Part shown: piece by piece, positions 1-9,597 of the stretch
How the letters are laid out: the number at the start of each line of letters is the position of its first letter
How positions within the stretch are numbered: the stretch's first letter is position 1
Source of the DNA: Chitinophagaceae bacterium
Lineage (GTDB): Bacteria > Bacteroidota > Bacteroidia > Chitinophagales > Chitinophagaceae
Direction: 5' to 3'
NCBI GenBank assembly: GCA_014379785.1
Contig: JACMLD010000546.1
Coordinates: 1-12,719 of the forward strand
DNA: 12,719 nucleotides
The notes under the pieces: generated by a model
Seen by the model: the letters and a program-made list of their open reading frames with translations, nothing else
Told to the model about the DNA's origin: nothing
The model's database searches: none
Translations under genes and position numbers: made by a program

Positions 1-591
1 AATTATAACGACGTAAGTGCGCTGGGTGCTATGGCAACTGTGCAGGAGTCTTCATTGCTTGCAGTAAAGTTCCTGTCATTTGAGGCGTCCGCATCAGCAA
101 ATTTTGCAATGTTGCAATGGAGCGTTGCGGATGCAAGGGATTCGCAGTTTTATAATATTGAAAAAAGTGAGGATGGTCTTATCTATCAGTCAATTGGCTC
201 TTTGCCTTCTCGGCAGACGCTCACTCCTACACAAAAATATTCATTCAAAGATCCAACGATAATAACACGCACTGTATATTATCGCATCAGTTCGGTCGAC
301 AAGGCCGGACGGATAAATTATTCACCTGTGAGAACGCTGCAGCCGGCTCCCGGGGATCTTCAGATATTAACCTATCCCAATCCTGCTACAAGCGTATATT
401 ATATCCGGTCTACCGGTGGACGTTTGTTTACAAGCGAAATCTTTCATTCAACGGGTGCCGTTGTTTTTTCATCTCCATTTCTTACATCGAATTTATCGGT
501 CCCTGTCTCCCATTTGCCATGTGGAACTTATGTCGTAAGACTGAATATGCAGGATGGGACAATCCGGACTGCAAGGTTTTTGAAGTTATAG
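1..591 (+). CDS. T9SS sorting-domain protein, C-terminal part (5' truncated)
   Basis: The reading frame is open from the first base to a TAG at 589-591, giving 196 residues, and the true start lies upstream. The first ~115 residues resemble the Ig/FN3-like module often found before type IX sorting domains, with a 'LQWSVADARDSQFYNIEKS' stretch and the 'YYRISSVDKAGRINYSPV' pattern. The last ~75 residues fit a type A C-terminal sorting domain: YPNP at residues 125-128, a beta-rich middle, then 'GTYVVRL', a D-G turn and a terminal 'ARFLKL'. In this family the domain directs export across the outer membrane by the T9SS and is usually cleaved, with the cargo released or anchored to the surface. The functional N-terminal part is missing, so the activity of the cargo cannot be stated. 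The gene points toward the glucan synthase gene but is separated from it by 211 bases and a hairpin, so the two are probably not cotranscribed. Confidence 0.85.
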   Translation, partial: NYNDVSALGAMATVQESSLLAVKFLSFEASASANFAMLQWSVADARDSQFYNIEKSEDGLIYQSIGSLPSRQTLTPTQKYSFKDPTIITRTVYYRISSVDKAGRINYSPVRTLQPAPGDLQILTYPNPATSVYYIRSTGGRLFTSEIFHSTGAVVFSSPFLTSNLSVPVSHLPCGTYVVRLNMQDGTIRTARFLKL

Positions 592-605
592 TCGTGGCAA
601 ACCCC

Positions 606-625
606 TGGGTTTTAAAAAGAACCCA
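606..625 (+). terminator. Possible weak terminator hairpin after the T9SS cargo gene
   Basis: TGGGTT (606-611) can pair with AACCCA (620-625) around an 8-base A-rich loop. It lies 15 bases after the stop codon and is followed by an AT-rich tract with short T runs rather than a clean U tract. The stem is short, so this is only a candidate. Confidence 0.35.
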
Positions 626-802
626 CTTCTAAAAATTTTATTTACCTCTTTCATCGATCTACCCCGCGTGGCTAACACTTTAGTCTTAAGAATTCACTTT
701 TTCAGGAACCAAAATTGCATTAAAGTCTTTTAATCCACCAATAGATAGTTCATAAAGCTTAAATTGAAGAATGTGAGAGTACATACCTAAATAATAAAAG
801 TG

Positions 803-3800
803 ATGAAAGTCTCGTGGAGAAATAAAAACAAAGAACTGATAGAATTACTGCCACAGGCTATTGCAAAACTGAAGAAAAATATCATAGATCCCTTCCTCGG
901 TGAAAACAATAATCTTAGTTACATAAACGAAAGAGCCCCTTTAAGAGCCGAAATATTTACCAGGGAAAAATTGGAACAGCATGCCGTAACGATTGCTAAA
1001 AGGCATGAGCTCGTTTACAATCAAAAATCAGAACAACTACTGGAACGGCTCGCAGACAATGAGCATATTTTACTGGAAGTGTATGCACTGGTGTCTGACA
1101 ACCTAAAGAAAAACAACCGCATTTCCCCCGCAGCCGAGTGGCTGGTAGATAATTTTTACCTGATTGAAGAACAGATTTATACTGGCAAAAAACATTTGCC
1201 CAAAGGGTATAGCAAAACATTGCCACGGTTATTGAAAGGTGAACTAGCCCGCCTGCCGCGGGTGTATGATATGGCCGTAGAAATCATTTCGCACAGTGAT
1301 GGGCATGTGGACATGGATAAATTAACCGGGTTTGTAAATGCTTACCAGACCGTCGATAAACTAAAACTTGGGGAGTTGTGGGCAATTCCTATCATGCTCA
1401 GGTTAGGATTGATAGAAAATTTGAGGCGGCTTTCAATTCTCATTGCAGAAGAGATTGCCAATAGAACACTTGCCAACCGATGGGCGGATGAAATGATAGA
1501 AGTGTCGGAAAAAAACCCAAAGAACCTGGTCCTGGTTATCGCTGATATGGCAAGGTCGGAGCCGCCAATGGAAAGCACATTTGTAGCAGAATTAAACAGG
1601 CGTTTACTTGAAAAGGGCAATACACTTTCCTTACCACTAAACTGGATTGAGCAAACGCTTGCTGAGCTAGGAGTAACAACAGGTCAGCTTATACAACTGG
1701 ACAATCAAAACCAGGCTGCTACACAAGTATCTGTAAGTAACTGCATCAGCAGCTTCCGCTTTTTAAGCACTACCAATTGGAGAGATTTTGTAGAAGAAAC
1801 GAGCATAGTGGAAGCCACCCTTCGCCAGGATATTGGTGGTATATACGGGAAAATGGATTTTCATACCCGTGATCAGTACAGACACGTTGTTGAAAAAATA
1901 GCATATAAGAGCAAATCTTCAGAACAGGTAGTGGCGGAAAGTGTTTTGCAAGCCGCAAAAGACGCGGCATCAAACAACAATCCAAAACAGTCACATGTAG
2001 GCTATTACCTGAGAGGTAAGGGTTATAATGCTACAGCAAACGCTGCCAATGTTAAGATCAGCATTTCGGAAAGATGCAGCAGGATTCGAAACAGACATCC
2101 CTTGCCAGTTTACCTTGGCAGCATAAGCATTCTCACATTTCTTATTTGCTGGTTACTGATAGCGCAGGTTGCCAAAGAGAATCTTTCTGCTCCGGTTATT
2201 ATAGCTGTCTGTTTTGTGGCTTTGTTATCCACCACCCGGTTTGCCATTTCGCTGGTAAATTGGTTCAGTACCATTTTAATAAAGCCAACGCTTCTGCCAA
2301 GGATGGATTTTTCCAAAGGAATACCCTCCGAGACAAAAACAATGGTAGTGATACCTTCACTTATCACGGGGATTGAAGCAATCAATAATTTGTTGGAGGG
2401 TTTGGAGGTCAGGTTCCTTGCTAACCGTGATGCAAATCTCTACTTTGGCTTACTAACAGATTTTAAAGATGCGGCATCCGAACATCTGCCCGAGGATGAA
2501 TCGCTGGTGCTTGCCATAAAAAACGGAATCATTGAGTTGAATAAAAAATACGGCAGAACAACCAACGATACTTTCTTTCTTTTTCACCGGCCACGCAAAT
2601 GGAATAACTATAATAAAATATGGATGGGTTATGAAAGAAAGCGTGGAAAGCTGGGGGATCTCAATGCATTGTTGCGCGAAAAGGGTGATGGCTGTTTTTC
2701 TGAGATTGTTGGCGACGTTTCCTGCTTCGGTGAAATAAAATTCATTATAACCCTTGATACCGATACGCAACTACCCCGCGACACCGCATGGAAGATGATT
2801 GGAACGATGGCGCATCCTTTAAACCATCCTGTTTACAACAAAAAGAAAAACCGGGTTACAGAGGGTTATGGTATTCTTCAGCCAAGGGTTTCAAATAGTT
2901 TGCCAGCAACTGAAAGCTCCATTTATGCACGCCTGTTTGGCAACGATCCGGGTACGGACCCTTACACAAAGGCCTCGTCGGATGTATACCAGGATTTGTT
3001 TGAAGAAGGCTCATATATAGGAAAGGGCATTTATGATCTCGATGCATTTGAGTTGGCGCTGAAAGACAAGCTTCCTGAAAATCGCATTTTAAGTCATGAT
3101 TTGCTAGAGGGTAGTTATGCACGTTCAGGTTTAATCAGCGACGTACAATTGTATGAAGAATATCCCCATAGGTATGATACAGATATGCAACGTCGGCACC
3201 GATGGATAAGGGGAGACTGGCAGATATGGAAGTGGGTGTTGCCATTTGTTCCTGGTTATAACAGGAAATTACTCAGGAACCCCATCTCTTTAATTTCCAG
3301 GTGGAAGGTATTTGATAATATCCGTCGCAGTCTGATCCCGATATGTCAATTGTTGCTGCTCTTGTTTGGTTGGACGCTGTCATCGGTTGCCTGGTTCTGG
3401 ACGCTTACGGTAACGCTGATTATTGTATTGCCTTCTTTGGTAAATTTTTTTTGGGAGTTGTACCGAAAACCTTCGGACGTAATTTTTATTCAGCACCTGT
3501 TATATACCAGTCGGACCGCTCTTGACAATTTTGTGCAGCAAATGCTCGACCTGGTATTTTTACCTTACGAGGTATTCTTAAATATTGATGCTATAGTGCG
3601 TACGCTCTGGAGGGTACATGTTTCTCAAAAGAATTTATTGCAGTGGAATCCATATAACCGAAGCCGGAATATGCAGGACAGCGTTATTAAATCGTATGCT
3701 GTAATGTGGTTCGAGCCGGTGTTTGCACTCCTGGTTTATATTTTCTTAACTTTCTATAATACCGGTGTTCTCCTGATTGCGCTTCCTTTTCTGATTTTTT

Positions 3801-6800
3801 GGATGATCGCTCCCGCAATTGCATTTGTGATAAACCGTCCCTGGTCCCCGGATAAAATGGCGATTTCTGAAAAGCAAACCATCTATTTGCGCAGACTGTC
3901 AAGAAAAATATGGGGATTTTTCGAAAGATTTGTAACTGCAGAGGAGAATTGGCTGCCGCCGGACAATTACCAGGAAGAACCCGTTGAAAGGATTGCCCAC
4001 CGCACATCTCCAACCAATATTGGGCTGTCGTTATTATCAAGCCTTTCCGCCTATGATTTTGGGTACATAACCTCCACCGAACTTCTGCAACGTACCGCCA
4101 ATACGGTCCATACCGTGCAACGAATGGAAAAATACCGTGGGCATTTGTATAACTGGTATGATACTATTTCTTTAGCGCCACTATTGCCAAAATATATTTC
4201 TTCCGTCGACAGTGGTAATATGGCCGGACATCTGATTACATTGAAGCAAGGACTGCTGGCGTTGCCCCATGACGCTATACTGCATGAAAATTTCTTCAGT
4301 GGGTTGTCCGACACTGTAATTGTTTTGCTTGAAAACGATGCAGACAATGAATTGCTGTTGAAGTTTTGTAAGGATTTGGAGATGAATCACAAAAACAGTC
4401 TTCAAAGCATCAGGGATCTGGATGACTATCTGTCGCAATTGCAGATTTCCTTTACAAACATAATTTCAACACTAAAGGTCGGGGCTGATCCTCATGGGCA
4501 ATGGTCTCAAAAGGCATTGCACCAAATTTCTCAACAGAGAAATCAATTGGCAGCATTGACTCCATGGCTATTGTTTTCATCTATACCTGCTCAGTATGCA
4601 TCTTTTGTTTCTGGTTTTCCTCCAATCCCTTCTCTAAACGACATCGCCTTTGCAGAACATCGGTTATTAAATGCAAATCACCTTATCGAAACAGTGTCTG
4701 ATGATGCGGACAATGATTTTTTTACAAAATTCAGAACTGCCATTGCAGCGTCAGCCGGTTATGCATCGGAACTTATTCGCACAATTGAAACACTGGCGGT
4801 GCATTGCATGGAGCTTTCAAATATGGATTATGATTTTCTGTTTGACAGATCGCAGAATTTATTGTCGATAGGGTATCATACTGAGGATCGGAGGAGGGAT
4901 AATAGCTTTTATGATCTGCTGGCTTCTGAAGCCAGGTTGACAACTCTGGTAGGCATAGCGCAAGGAAAGTTACCCCAGGAGAGCTGGTTTGCCCTGGGAA
5001 GGCAACTCTCCGGTCAGGGTGGTGCACCAGTGCTGCTCTCCTGGGGCGGTTCTATGTTTGAGTACCTGATGCCTCTTCTTGTAATGCCCACTTTCGATAA
5101 GACCTTGCTTGATCAAACATACAAGGCTGTTGTACGTAAGCAAATTGAATATGGCAATAAGCATTCAATACCATGGGGCATGTCCGAATCAGGATATAAT
5201 ATGGTAGACGCGCATCTCAATTATCAATATCGGTCATTTGGTGTGCCAGGTATCGGTTTTAAAAGGGGTTTAGGAGAGGATCTCGTGATCTCACCTTATT
5301 CTACTGTGCTGGCATTGATGGTAGCGCCCAACGCTGCGTATAGCAATCTGCAGACACTAAAGGAGGAGGGTTATGAAGGGGATTATGGCTTTTACGAAGC
5401 AATTGACTACACATCTACCCGTTTACAAAAGAAACAAAAAAGCGTCGTTATCAGATCTTTCATGTCGCATCATCAGGGGATGTCTCTTCTTGCACTTTCC
5501 TACCTGCTGCATAACCGGCCAATGCAAAAAAGATTTGAATCCGAAGTCCATTTGCAATCCACATTACTATTGTTGCAGGAACGCATACCAAGAGTCACCA
5601 CTTTCTACTCTCCAAGCGTTCATGCAGGTGATTTAAGTATCGTTCCGGGTAGCGATCAGTCAATACGTGTTGTAGATACACCAAACCTTGCTGTGCCGGA
5701 AATACAATTATTGTCGAATGGCAATTATCATGTAATGGTTACCAGCGCAGGTGGTGGATATAGCCGGTGGAAAAATATTGCGATTACCCGTTGGCGTGAG
5801 GACATCACCTGTGACAACTGGGGTAATTTTTGCTTTATTCGTGATCTAGAAAGCGGCTCATACTGGTCATCTGCCTTTCAACCAACGTTGCAGGCGGGAG
5901 AAAGTTACGAGGCGGTATTTTCTGAGGGCAGGGCAGAATTCAGGCGCCGCGATTTTTCACTGGAAACACATACAGAGATTGTCGTATCTCCAGAAGATGA
6001 TATTCAGCTAAAAAGAGTACAAATCACCAACCGTTCCAGAAGAAAAAGAGTTATCGAAATTACAACCTATTCTGAAGTCGTGCTCGCTGCCCAGGCAGCA
6101 GACGAGGCACATCCCGCGTTTAGCAATCTCTTTGTGCAAACCGAAATCAGTGAGTTGCGCAATGCGATTTTATGTACACGCAGACCGCGATCGACAGAAG
6201 AGAAAACTCCCTGGATGTTTCATCTGATGAAAGTGCATAATGCGGAGATTATAAATGTTTCTTATGAAACAGATAGGGAGAAATTTATTGGAAGAGGAAA
6301 TACGATACACCATCCACAGGCGGTGAGAAATAGCGAACCCTTAAGCAACAGTAGCGGGTCGGTGCTCGACCCGATTGTGTCCATTCAATACAGAATTGTA
6401 TTGGAAGGCAATGCATCAGTAACTATAGATATCATTACCGGTGCGTCAGAGACCAAAGAAGGATGCAGCAATCTGATTGATAAATACCAGGCTTTTCATT
6501 TGTTCAATCGCGTTTTGGAACTTGCGTGGACCCATAGCCAGGTAATCTTAAGACAGCTGAATGCAGTGGAAACTGATGCACAATTGTATTCACGGCTTGC
6601 GGGCTCCATTCTTTTCTCCAATCAAAGTTTCCGGGCAGATCCTGCTGTAATTAGCAAAAATAAATTGGGCCAGTCCGGATTATGGCGGTATTCTATATCC
6701 GGAGATATTCCTATTGTATTGGTCCAGATTGAGAATGTAGAAAACATCCTGCTTGTAAAGAAAATGATTCAGGCACATCATTATTGGCGTCTGAAAGGTC

Positions 6801-9520
6801 TCATTGTAGATTTGGTTATTCTAAACGAAGACCGCGGGGGTTACCGACAGGAACTTCATAATCTTATTCATAGCCTTATTACCCCTGGCCTGGGTACTGA
6901 AATGAGAGAAAAGCCAGGCGGTATCTTTATAAGGGCAGCCGAACAAATATCGAATGAAGAAAGAAGTTTGTTTGAAGCAGTTGCTCATGTTGTGATATCT
7001 GATAAATTCGGTACGCTGGAGGAGCAAATGAACAGGAAGATCAAAAGCAAAACGGCCTTACCATTTTTTGTTCCTGTAAAAACATATCCTTTAATAGACA
7101 GCTCTGTTGAAAAAGAAAACGACCTTCAATTTTACAATGGGCTGGGTGGTTTTACAGCAGACGGAAAAGAGTACGTTATAACCACTACACCCGATAAGAA
7201 GACGCCTGCGCCATGGATAAATGTCCTTGCTAACCCTGACTTCGGCTGTATCGTTTCAGAAAGTGGATTATCCTATACATGGGTTGATAATGCTCATGAA
7301 ATCCGTTTGACTCCATGGAATAACGATCCCATAACCGATCTTAAGGGAGAAGCTTTTTATTTAAAGGATGAAGAAAGTGGTAGATTCTGGTCGCCATCCC
7401 CTTTACCCTGCCGCGGCACAACCCCTTATATCAGTCGCCATGGATTCGGATATAGTAAGTTTGAACACAGCGAAGACGGCATTTATTCAGAGATGACCAT
7501 GTTTACCGACATTGAAGCTCCGGTGAAGTTTATTGTTATCAGAGTGCGGAATGAATCCGGCAGGCAACGGCGCATTTCGGCCACGGGTTACATGGACTGG
7601 GTGTTGGGGGATTTGCGAACCAAGTACCACAGTCATACCATAACGGAGCTGGATGAGCGCAGTGGGGCCATTCTGATTAGCAACAATTACAGTTCAGAAT
7701 TTGTAAACAGAATAGCATTTTTTGATGCTGAAGGAACCCATAAAACCATTACTACCGACAGAACTGAATTCATTGGAAGAAATGGGACACTTACCAATCC
7801 CGAGGGACTAAGAAGGGTAAGACTTTCCGGCAAAACAGGTGCAGCTTTAGACAGTTGTGGTGCCATACAAGTAGTCTTTGATTTGGAAGATGAACAAGCG
7901 CATGAGGTTATTTTTCGCCTGGGTGCCGGCAAAAATATGGAGCATGCTTTAGAAATTATACAGGCTACTGAGGGAACACAGGCCGCGAATAATGCAATGC
8001 AAAAAGTGCATGACTACTGGCAAAAAACATTGAGAGTTGTTCAAATCTATACACCTGACCCTGCACTGAATATCCTGGCCAACGGATGGTTAAACTATCA
8101 AACACTTGCCAGTCGTCTTTGGGCACGCAGCGGTTTTTATCAATCAGGTGGAGCTTTTGGTTTCAGAGATCAGTTACAGGATGTCCTTTCGTTGGTGCAC
8201 GCACATCCTGGCTTAGTACGGTCACAGATAGTATTGTGTGCATCGAGGCAATTCAAACAGGGAGATGTTCAGCATTGGTGGCATCCCCCCACAGGTCGTG
8301 GTGTTCGAACTACCTGTTCGGATGACTATTTATGGCTGCCCTATGTAACCTCGAAATATATTGAAGCCACCGGCGATACCACCATATTAGATGAACAAAT
8401 ACATTTTCTGGAAGGACGTGAATTGGCTGCGGGGGAGGATTCATTTTATGACCTTTTTGTAAAATCTAATGATACGGCAGACTTGTATGGTCACTGTGTA
8501 AAAGCAATTGACTTTGCGTTAAAATTTGGTGCCCACGGCCTGCCGTTTATAGGCTCGGGAGACTGGAATGACGGTATGGATAAAGTTGGAAACCATGGAA
8601 AAGGGGAGAGTGTATGGCTTGGCTTTTTTCTTTATGATGTACTGGTGAAGTTTGCAGAAGTGGCAATACTTAGAAAGGAAGAAAACTTTGCCATAAAATG
8701 TAAAAATGTAGCAGAAGAGCTTCGGATCAATATCAGGGAACATGCATGGGACGGAGAATGGTACCGTCGTGCATATTTTGACGATGGCACACCACTCGGC
8801 TCGCATGAAAATGAAGAGTGTAAAATTGATTCCATTGCACAAAGCTGGTCTGTATTATCCGGTGCCGGAGATAGCAGTCGGATTGCGAACGCAATGCAGT
8901 CTGCCGATACCCACCTCGTTCGCAAGGAAGAGGGAATTATCCAGCTCTTTAATCCGCCATTCGATAAATCTAACCTGAATCCCGGCTATATAAAAGGTTA
9001 TGTACCGGGTGTACGCGAAAACGGTGGTCAGTATACCCATGCTGCAATCTGGTTAGTCATGGCTTTCGCGGCTGTTGGTGACAAAAAAAGAACCTGGGAA
9101 TTATTGCAGATGATCAATCCAATCAACAGGACCAGCAGTGAAGAAAAAATTGCCAGGTACAAAACCGAACCTTACGTGATAGCAGCAGATGTTTATGCCG
9201 AACCCAAACACAAAGGTCAAGGTGGCTGGACCTGGTACACGGGATCTGCCGGCTGGATGTACCAATTGATTATTCATTCTTTTATTGGATTGAAAAGGGT
9301 AGGGAATACGCTGAGTTTTTCGCCTTGCCTACCGGAAGAATGGAAAACATTTGAACTTCATTACTGGTATCTGAATACTGTTTACCGTATTGTCGTTACA
9401 CAAAAAGACAGTGCGGACTCAATGAGGGTGATAGTGGATGGGGTGGCGCAGGACGATAAAATCATTACGCTTGCTGATGATGGGGTGCAACATACTATTC
9501 AAATCGATTTGAACGGATAA
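803..9520 (+). CDS. Cyclic beta-1,2-glucan synthase (NdvB/ChvB/Cgs type; GT84 + GH189-like + GH94)
   Basis: This inner-membrane enzyme is predicted to build beta-1,2-glucan from UDP-glucose, set its length and close it into a ring. Its 2905 residues match the usual ~2800-2900 of the family. Residues 1-430 are helical. Hydrophobic helices lie near 436-457 and 463-483, then four more near 845-884 and 966-1010, giving six as reported for Brucella Cgs. The GT84 domain between them has D553, the DTD motif at 652-654, HD..E (D766, E769) and RRHRW at 797-801. A cyclisation region (about 1330-1600, GH189/glycoamylase-like) carries WGMSES with E1462, and HHQGMS follows at 1556-1561. GH94-type sandwich modules begin near 1628 and 2112. 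The GH94 phosphorylase part has FRDQ (2454-2457), DWND (2587-2590, probable general acid) and NGGQYTH (2740-2746). ATG at 803 is preferred over the adjacent GTG at 800; no clear ribosome site decides. Family assignment is firm; product and cyclisation are inferred. No exporter gene is adjacent. Confidence 0.93.
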   Translation: MKVSWRNKNKELIELLPQAIAKLKKNIIDPFLGENNNLSYINERAPLRAEIFTREKLEQHAVTIAKRHELVYNQKSEQLLERLADNEHILLEVYALVSDNLKKNNRISPAAEWLVDNFYLIEEQIYTGKKHLPKGYSKTLPRLLKGELARLPRVYDMAVEIISHSDGHVDMDKLTGFVNAYQTVDKLKLGELWAIPIMLRLGLIENLRRLSILIAEEIANRTLANRWADEMIEVSEKNPKNLVLVIADMARSEPPMESTFVAELNRRLLEKGNTLSLPLNWIEQTLAELGVTTGQLIQLDNQNQAATQVSVSNCISSFRFLSTTNWRDFVEETSIVEATLRQDIGGIYGKMDFHTRDQYRHVVEKIAYKSKSSEQVVAESVLQAAKDAASNNNPKQSHVGYYLRGKGYNATANAANVKISISERCSRIRNRHPLPVYLGSISILTFLICWLLIAQVAKENLSAPVIIAVCFVALLSTTRFAISLVNWFSTILIKPTLLPRMDFSKGIPSETKTMVVIPSLITGIEAINNLLEGLEVRFLANRDANLYFGLLTDFKDAASEHLPEDESLVLAIKNGIIELNKKYGRTTNDTFFLFHRPRKWNNYNKIWMGYERKRGKLGDLNALLREKGDGCFSEIVGDVSCFGEIKFIITLDTDTQLPRDTAWKMIGTMAHPLNHPVYNKKKNRVTEGYGILQPRVSNSLPATESSIYARLFGNDPGTDPYTKASSDVYQDLFEEGSYIGKGIYDLDAFELALKDKLPENRILSHDLLEGSYARSGLISDVQLYEEYPHRYDTDMQRRHRWIRGDWQIWKWVLPFVPGYNRKLLRNPISLISRWKVFDNIRRSLIPICQLLLLLFGWTLSSVAWFWTLTVTLIIVLPSLVNFFWELYRKPSDVIFIQHLLYTSRTALDNFVQQMLDLVFLPYEVFLNIDAIVRTLWRVHVSQKNLLQWNPYNRSRNMQDSVIKSYAVMWFEPVFALLVYIFLTFYNTGVLLIALPFLIFWMIAPAIAFVINRPWSPDKMAISEKQTIYLRRLSRKIWGFFERFVTAEENWLPPDNYQEEPVERIAHRTSPTNIGLSLLSSLSAYDFGYITSTELLQRTANTVHTVQRMEKYRGHLYNWYDTISLAPLLPKYISSVDSGNMAGHLITLKQGLLALPHDAILHENFFSGLSDTVIVLLENDADNELLLKFCKDLEMNHKNSLQSIRDLDDYLSQLQISFTNIISTLKVGADPHGQWSQKALHQISQQRNQLAALTPWLLFSSIPAQYASFVSGFPPIPSLNDIAFAEHRLLNANHLIETVSDDADNDFFTKFRTAIAASAGYASELIRTIETLAVHCMELSNMDYDFLFDRSQNLLSIGYHTEDRRRDNSFYDLLASEARLTTLVGIAQGKLPQESWFALGRQLSGQGGAPVLLSWGGSMFEYLMPLLVMPTFDKTLLDQTYKAVVRKQIEYGNKHSIPWGMSESGYNMVDAHLNYQYRSFGVPGIGFKRGLGEDLVISPYSTVLALMVAPNAAYSNLQTLKEEGYEGDYGFYEAIDYTSTRLQKKQKSVVIRSFMSHHQGMSLLALSYLLHNRPMQKRFESEVHLQSTLLLLQERIPRVTTFYSPSVHAGDLSIVPGSDQSIRVVDTPNLAVPEIQLLSNGNYHVMVTSAGGGYSRWKNIAITRWREDITCDNWGNFCFIRDLESGSYWSSAFQPTLQAGESYEAVFSEGRAEFRRRDFSLETHTEIVVSPEDDIQLKRVQITNRSRRKRVIEITTYSEVVLAAQAADEAHPAFSNLFVQTEISELRNAILCTRRPRSTEEKTPWMFHLMKVHNAEIINVSYETDREKFIGRGNTIHHPQAVRNSEPLSNSSGSVLDPIVSIQYRIVLEGNASVTIDIITGASETKEGCSNLIDKYQAFHLFNRVLELAWTHSQVILRQLNAVETDAQLYSRLAGSILFSNQSFRADPAVISKNKLGQSGLWRYSISGDIPIVLVQIENVENILLVKKMIQAHHYWRLKGLIVDLVILNEDRGGYRQELHNLIHSLITPGLGTEMREKPGGIFIRAAEQISNEERSLFEAVAHVVISDKFGTLEEQMNRKIKSKTALPFFVPVKTYPLIDSSVEKENDLQFYNGLGGFTADGKEYVITTTPDKKTPAPWINVLANPDFGCIVSESGLSYTWVDNAHEIRLTPWNNDPITDLKGEAFYLKDEESGRFWSPSPLPCRGTTPYISRHGFGYSKFEHSEDGIYSEMTMFTDIEAPVKFIVIRVRNESGRQRRISATGYMDWVLGDLRTKYHSHTITELDERSGAILISNNYSSEFVNRIAFFDAEGTHKTITTDRTEFIGRNGTLTNPEGLRRVRLSGKTGAALDSCGAIQVVFDLEDEQAHEVIFRLGAGKNMEHALEIIQATEGTQAANNAMQKVHDYWQKTLRVVQIYTPDPALNILANGWLNYQTLASRLWARSGFYQSGGAFGFRDQLQDVLSLVHAHPGLVRSQIVLCASRQFKQGDVQHWWHPPTGRGVRTTCSDDYLWLPYVTSKYIEATGDTTILDEQIHFLEGRELAAGEDSFYDLFVKSNDTADLYGHCVKAIDFALKFGAHGLPFIGSGDWNDGMDKVGNHGKGESVWLGFFLYDVLVKFAEVAILRKEENFAIKCKNVAEELRINIREHAWDGEWYRRAYFDDGTPLGSHENEECKIDSIAQSWSVLSGAGDSSRIANAMQSADTHLVRKEEGIIQLFNPPFDKSNLNPGYIKGYVPGVRENGGQYTHAAIWLVMAFAAVGDKKRTWELLQMINPINRTSSEEKIARYKTEPYVIAADVYAEPKHKGQGGWTWYTGSAGWMYQLIIHSFIGLKRVGNTLSFSPCLPEEWKTFELHYWYLNTVYRIVVTQKDSADSMRVIVDGVAQDDKIITLADDGVQHTIQIDLNG

Positions 9521-9521
9521 A

Positions 9522-9549
9522 GAATCCCATCCTGGAAAGGACGGGATTT
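9522..9549. terminator. Bidirectional hairpin terminator between convergent genes
   Basis: AATCCC (9523-9528) pairs with GGGATT (9543-9548). After one A/C mismatch the stem continues with TCC (9530-9532) pairing with GGA (9539-9541), leaving a 6-base loop. It starts just after the glucan synthase stop codon. Plus-strand transcripts end in TTTCCC after the stem and minus-strand transcripts continue as TTCTTTAT, so it could stop transcription from both the synthase gene and the converging TPR gene. Confidence 0.6.
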
Positions 9550-9597
9550 CCCTATACCCTAAAAACACAAAATAACCCTGAGAACTTTTTGAATATT

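Noticed and set aside
592..802. Promoter for the glucan synthase gene
   Set aside because: The gap was scanned for TTG-N19-21-TAnnTTTG and no TTTG is present; loose matches had wrong spacing, so none is called.
800..805. GTG at 800 as the start of the glucan synthase
   Set aside because: It is in frame and only one codon ahead of an ATG at 803. ATG is the more usual start, and nothing upstream favours GTG. The difference is one residue.
3687..4040. Antisense open frame of 117 codons inside the glucan synthase gene
   Set aside because: It lies entirely opposite a well-supported coding region, has no recognisable domain and looks like a chance frame. The same applies to the antisense frames at 2453-2770 and 8519-8842.
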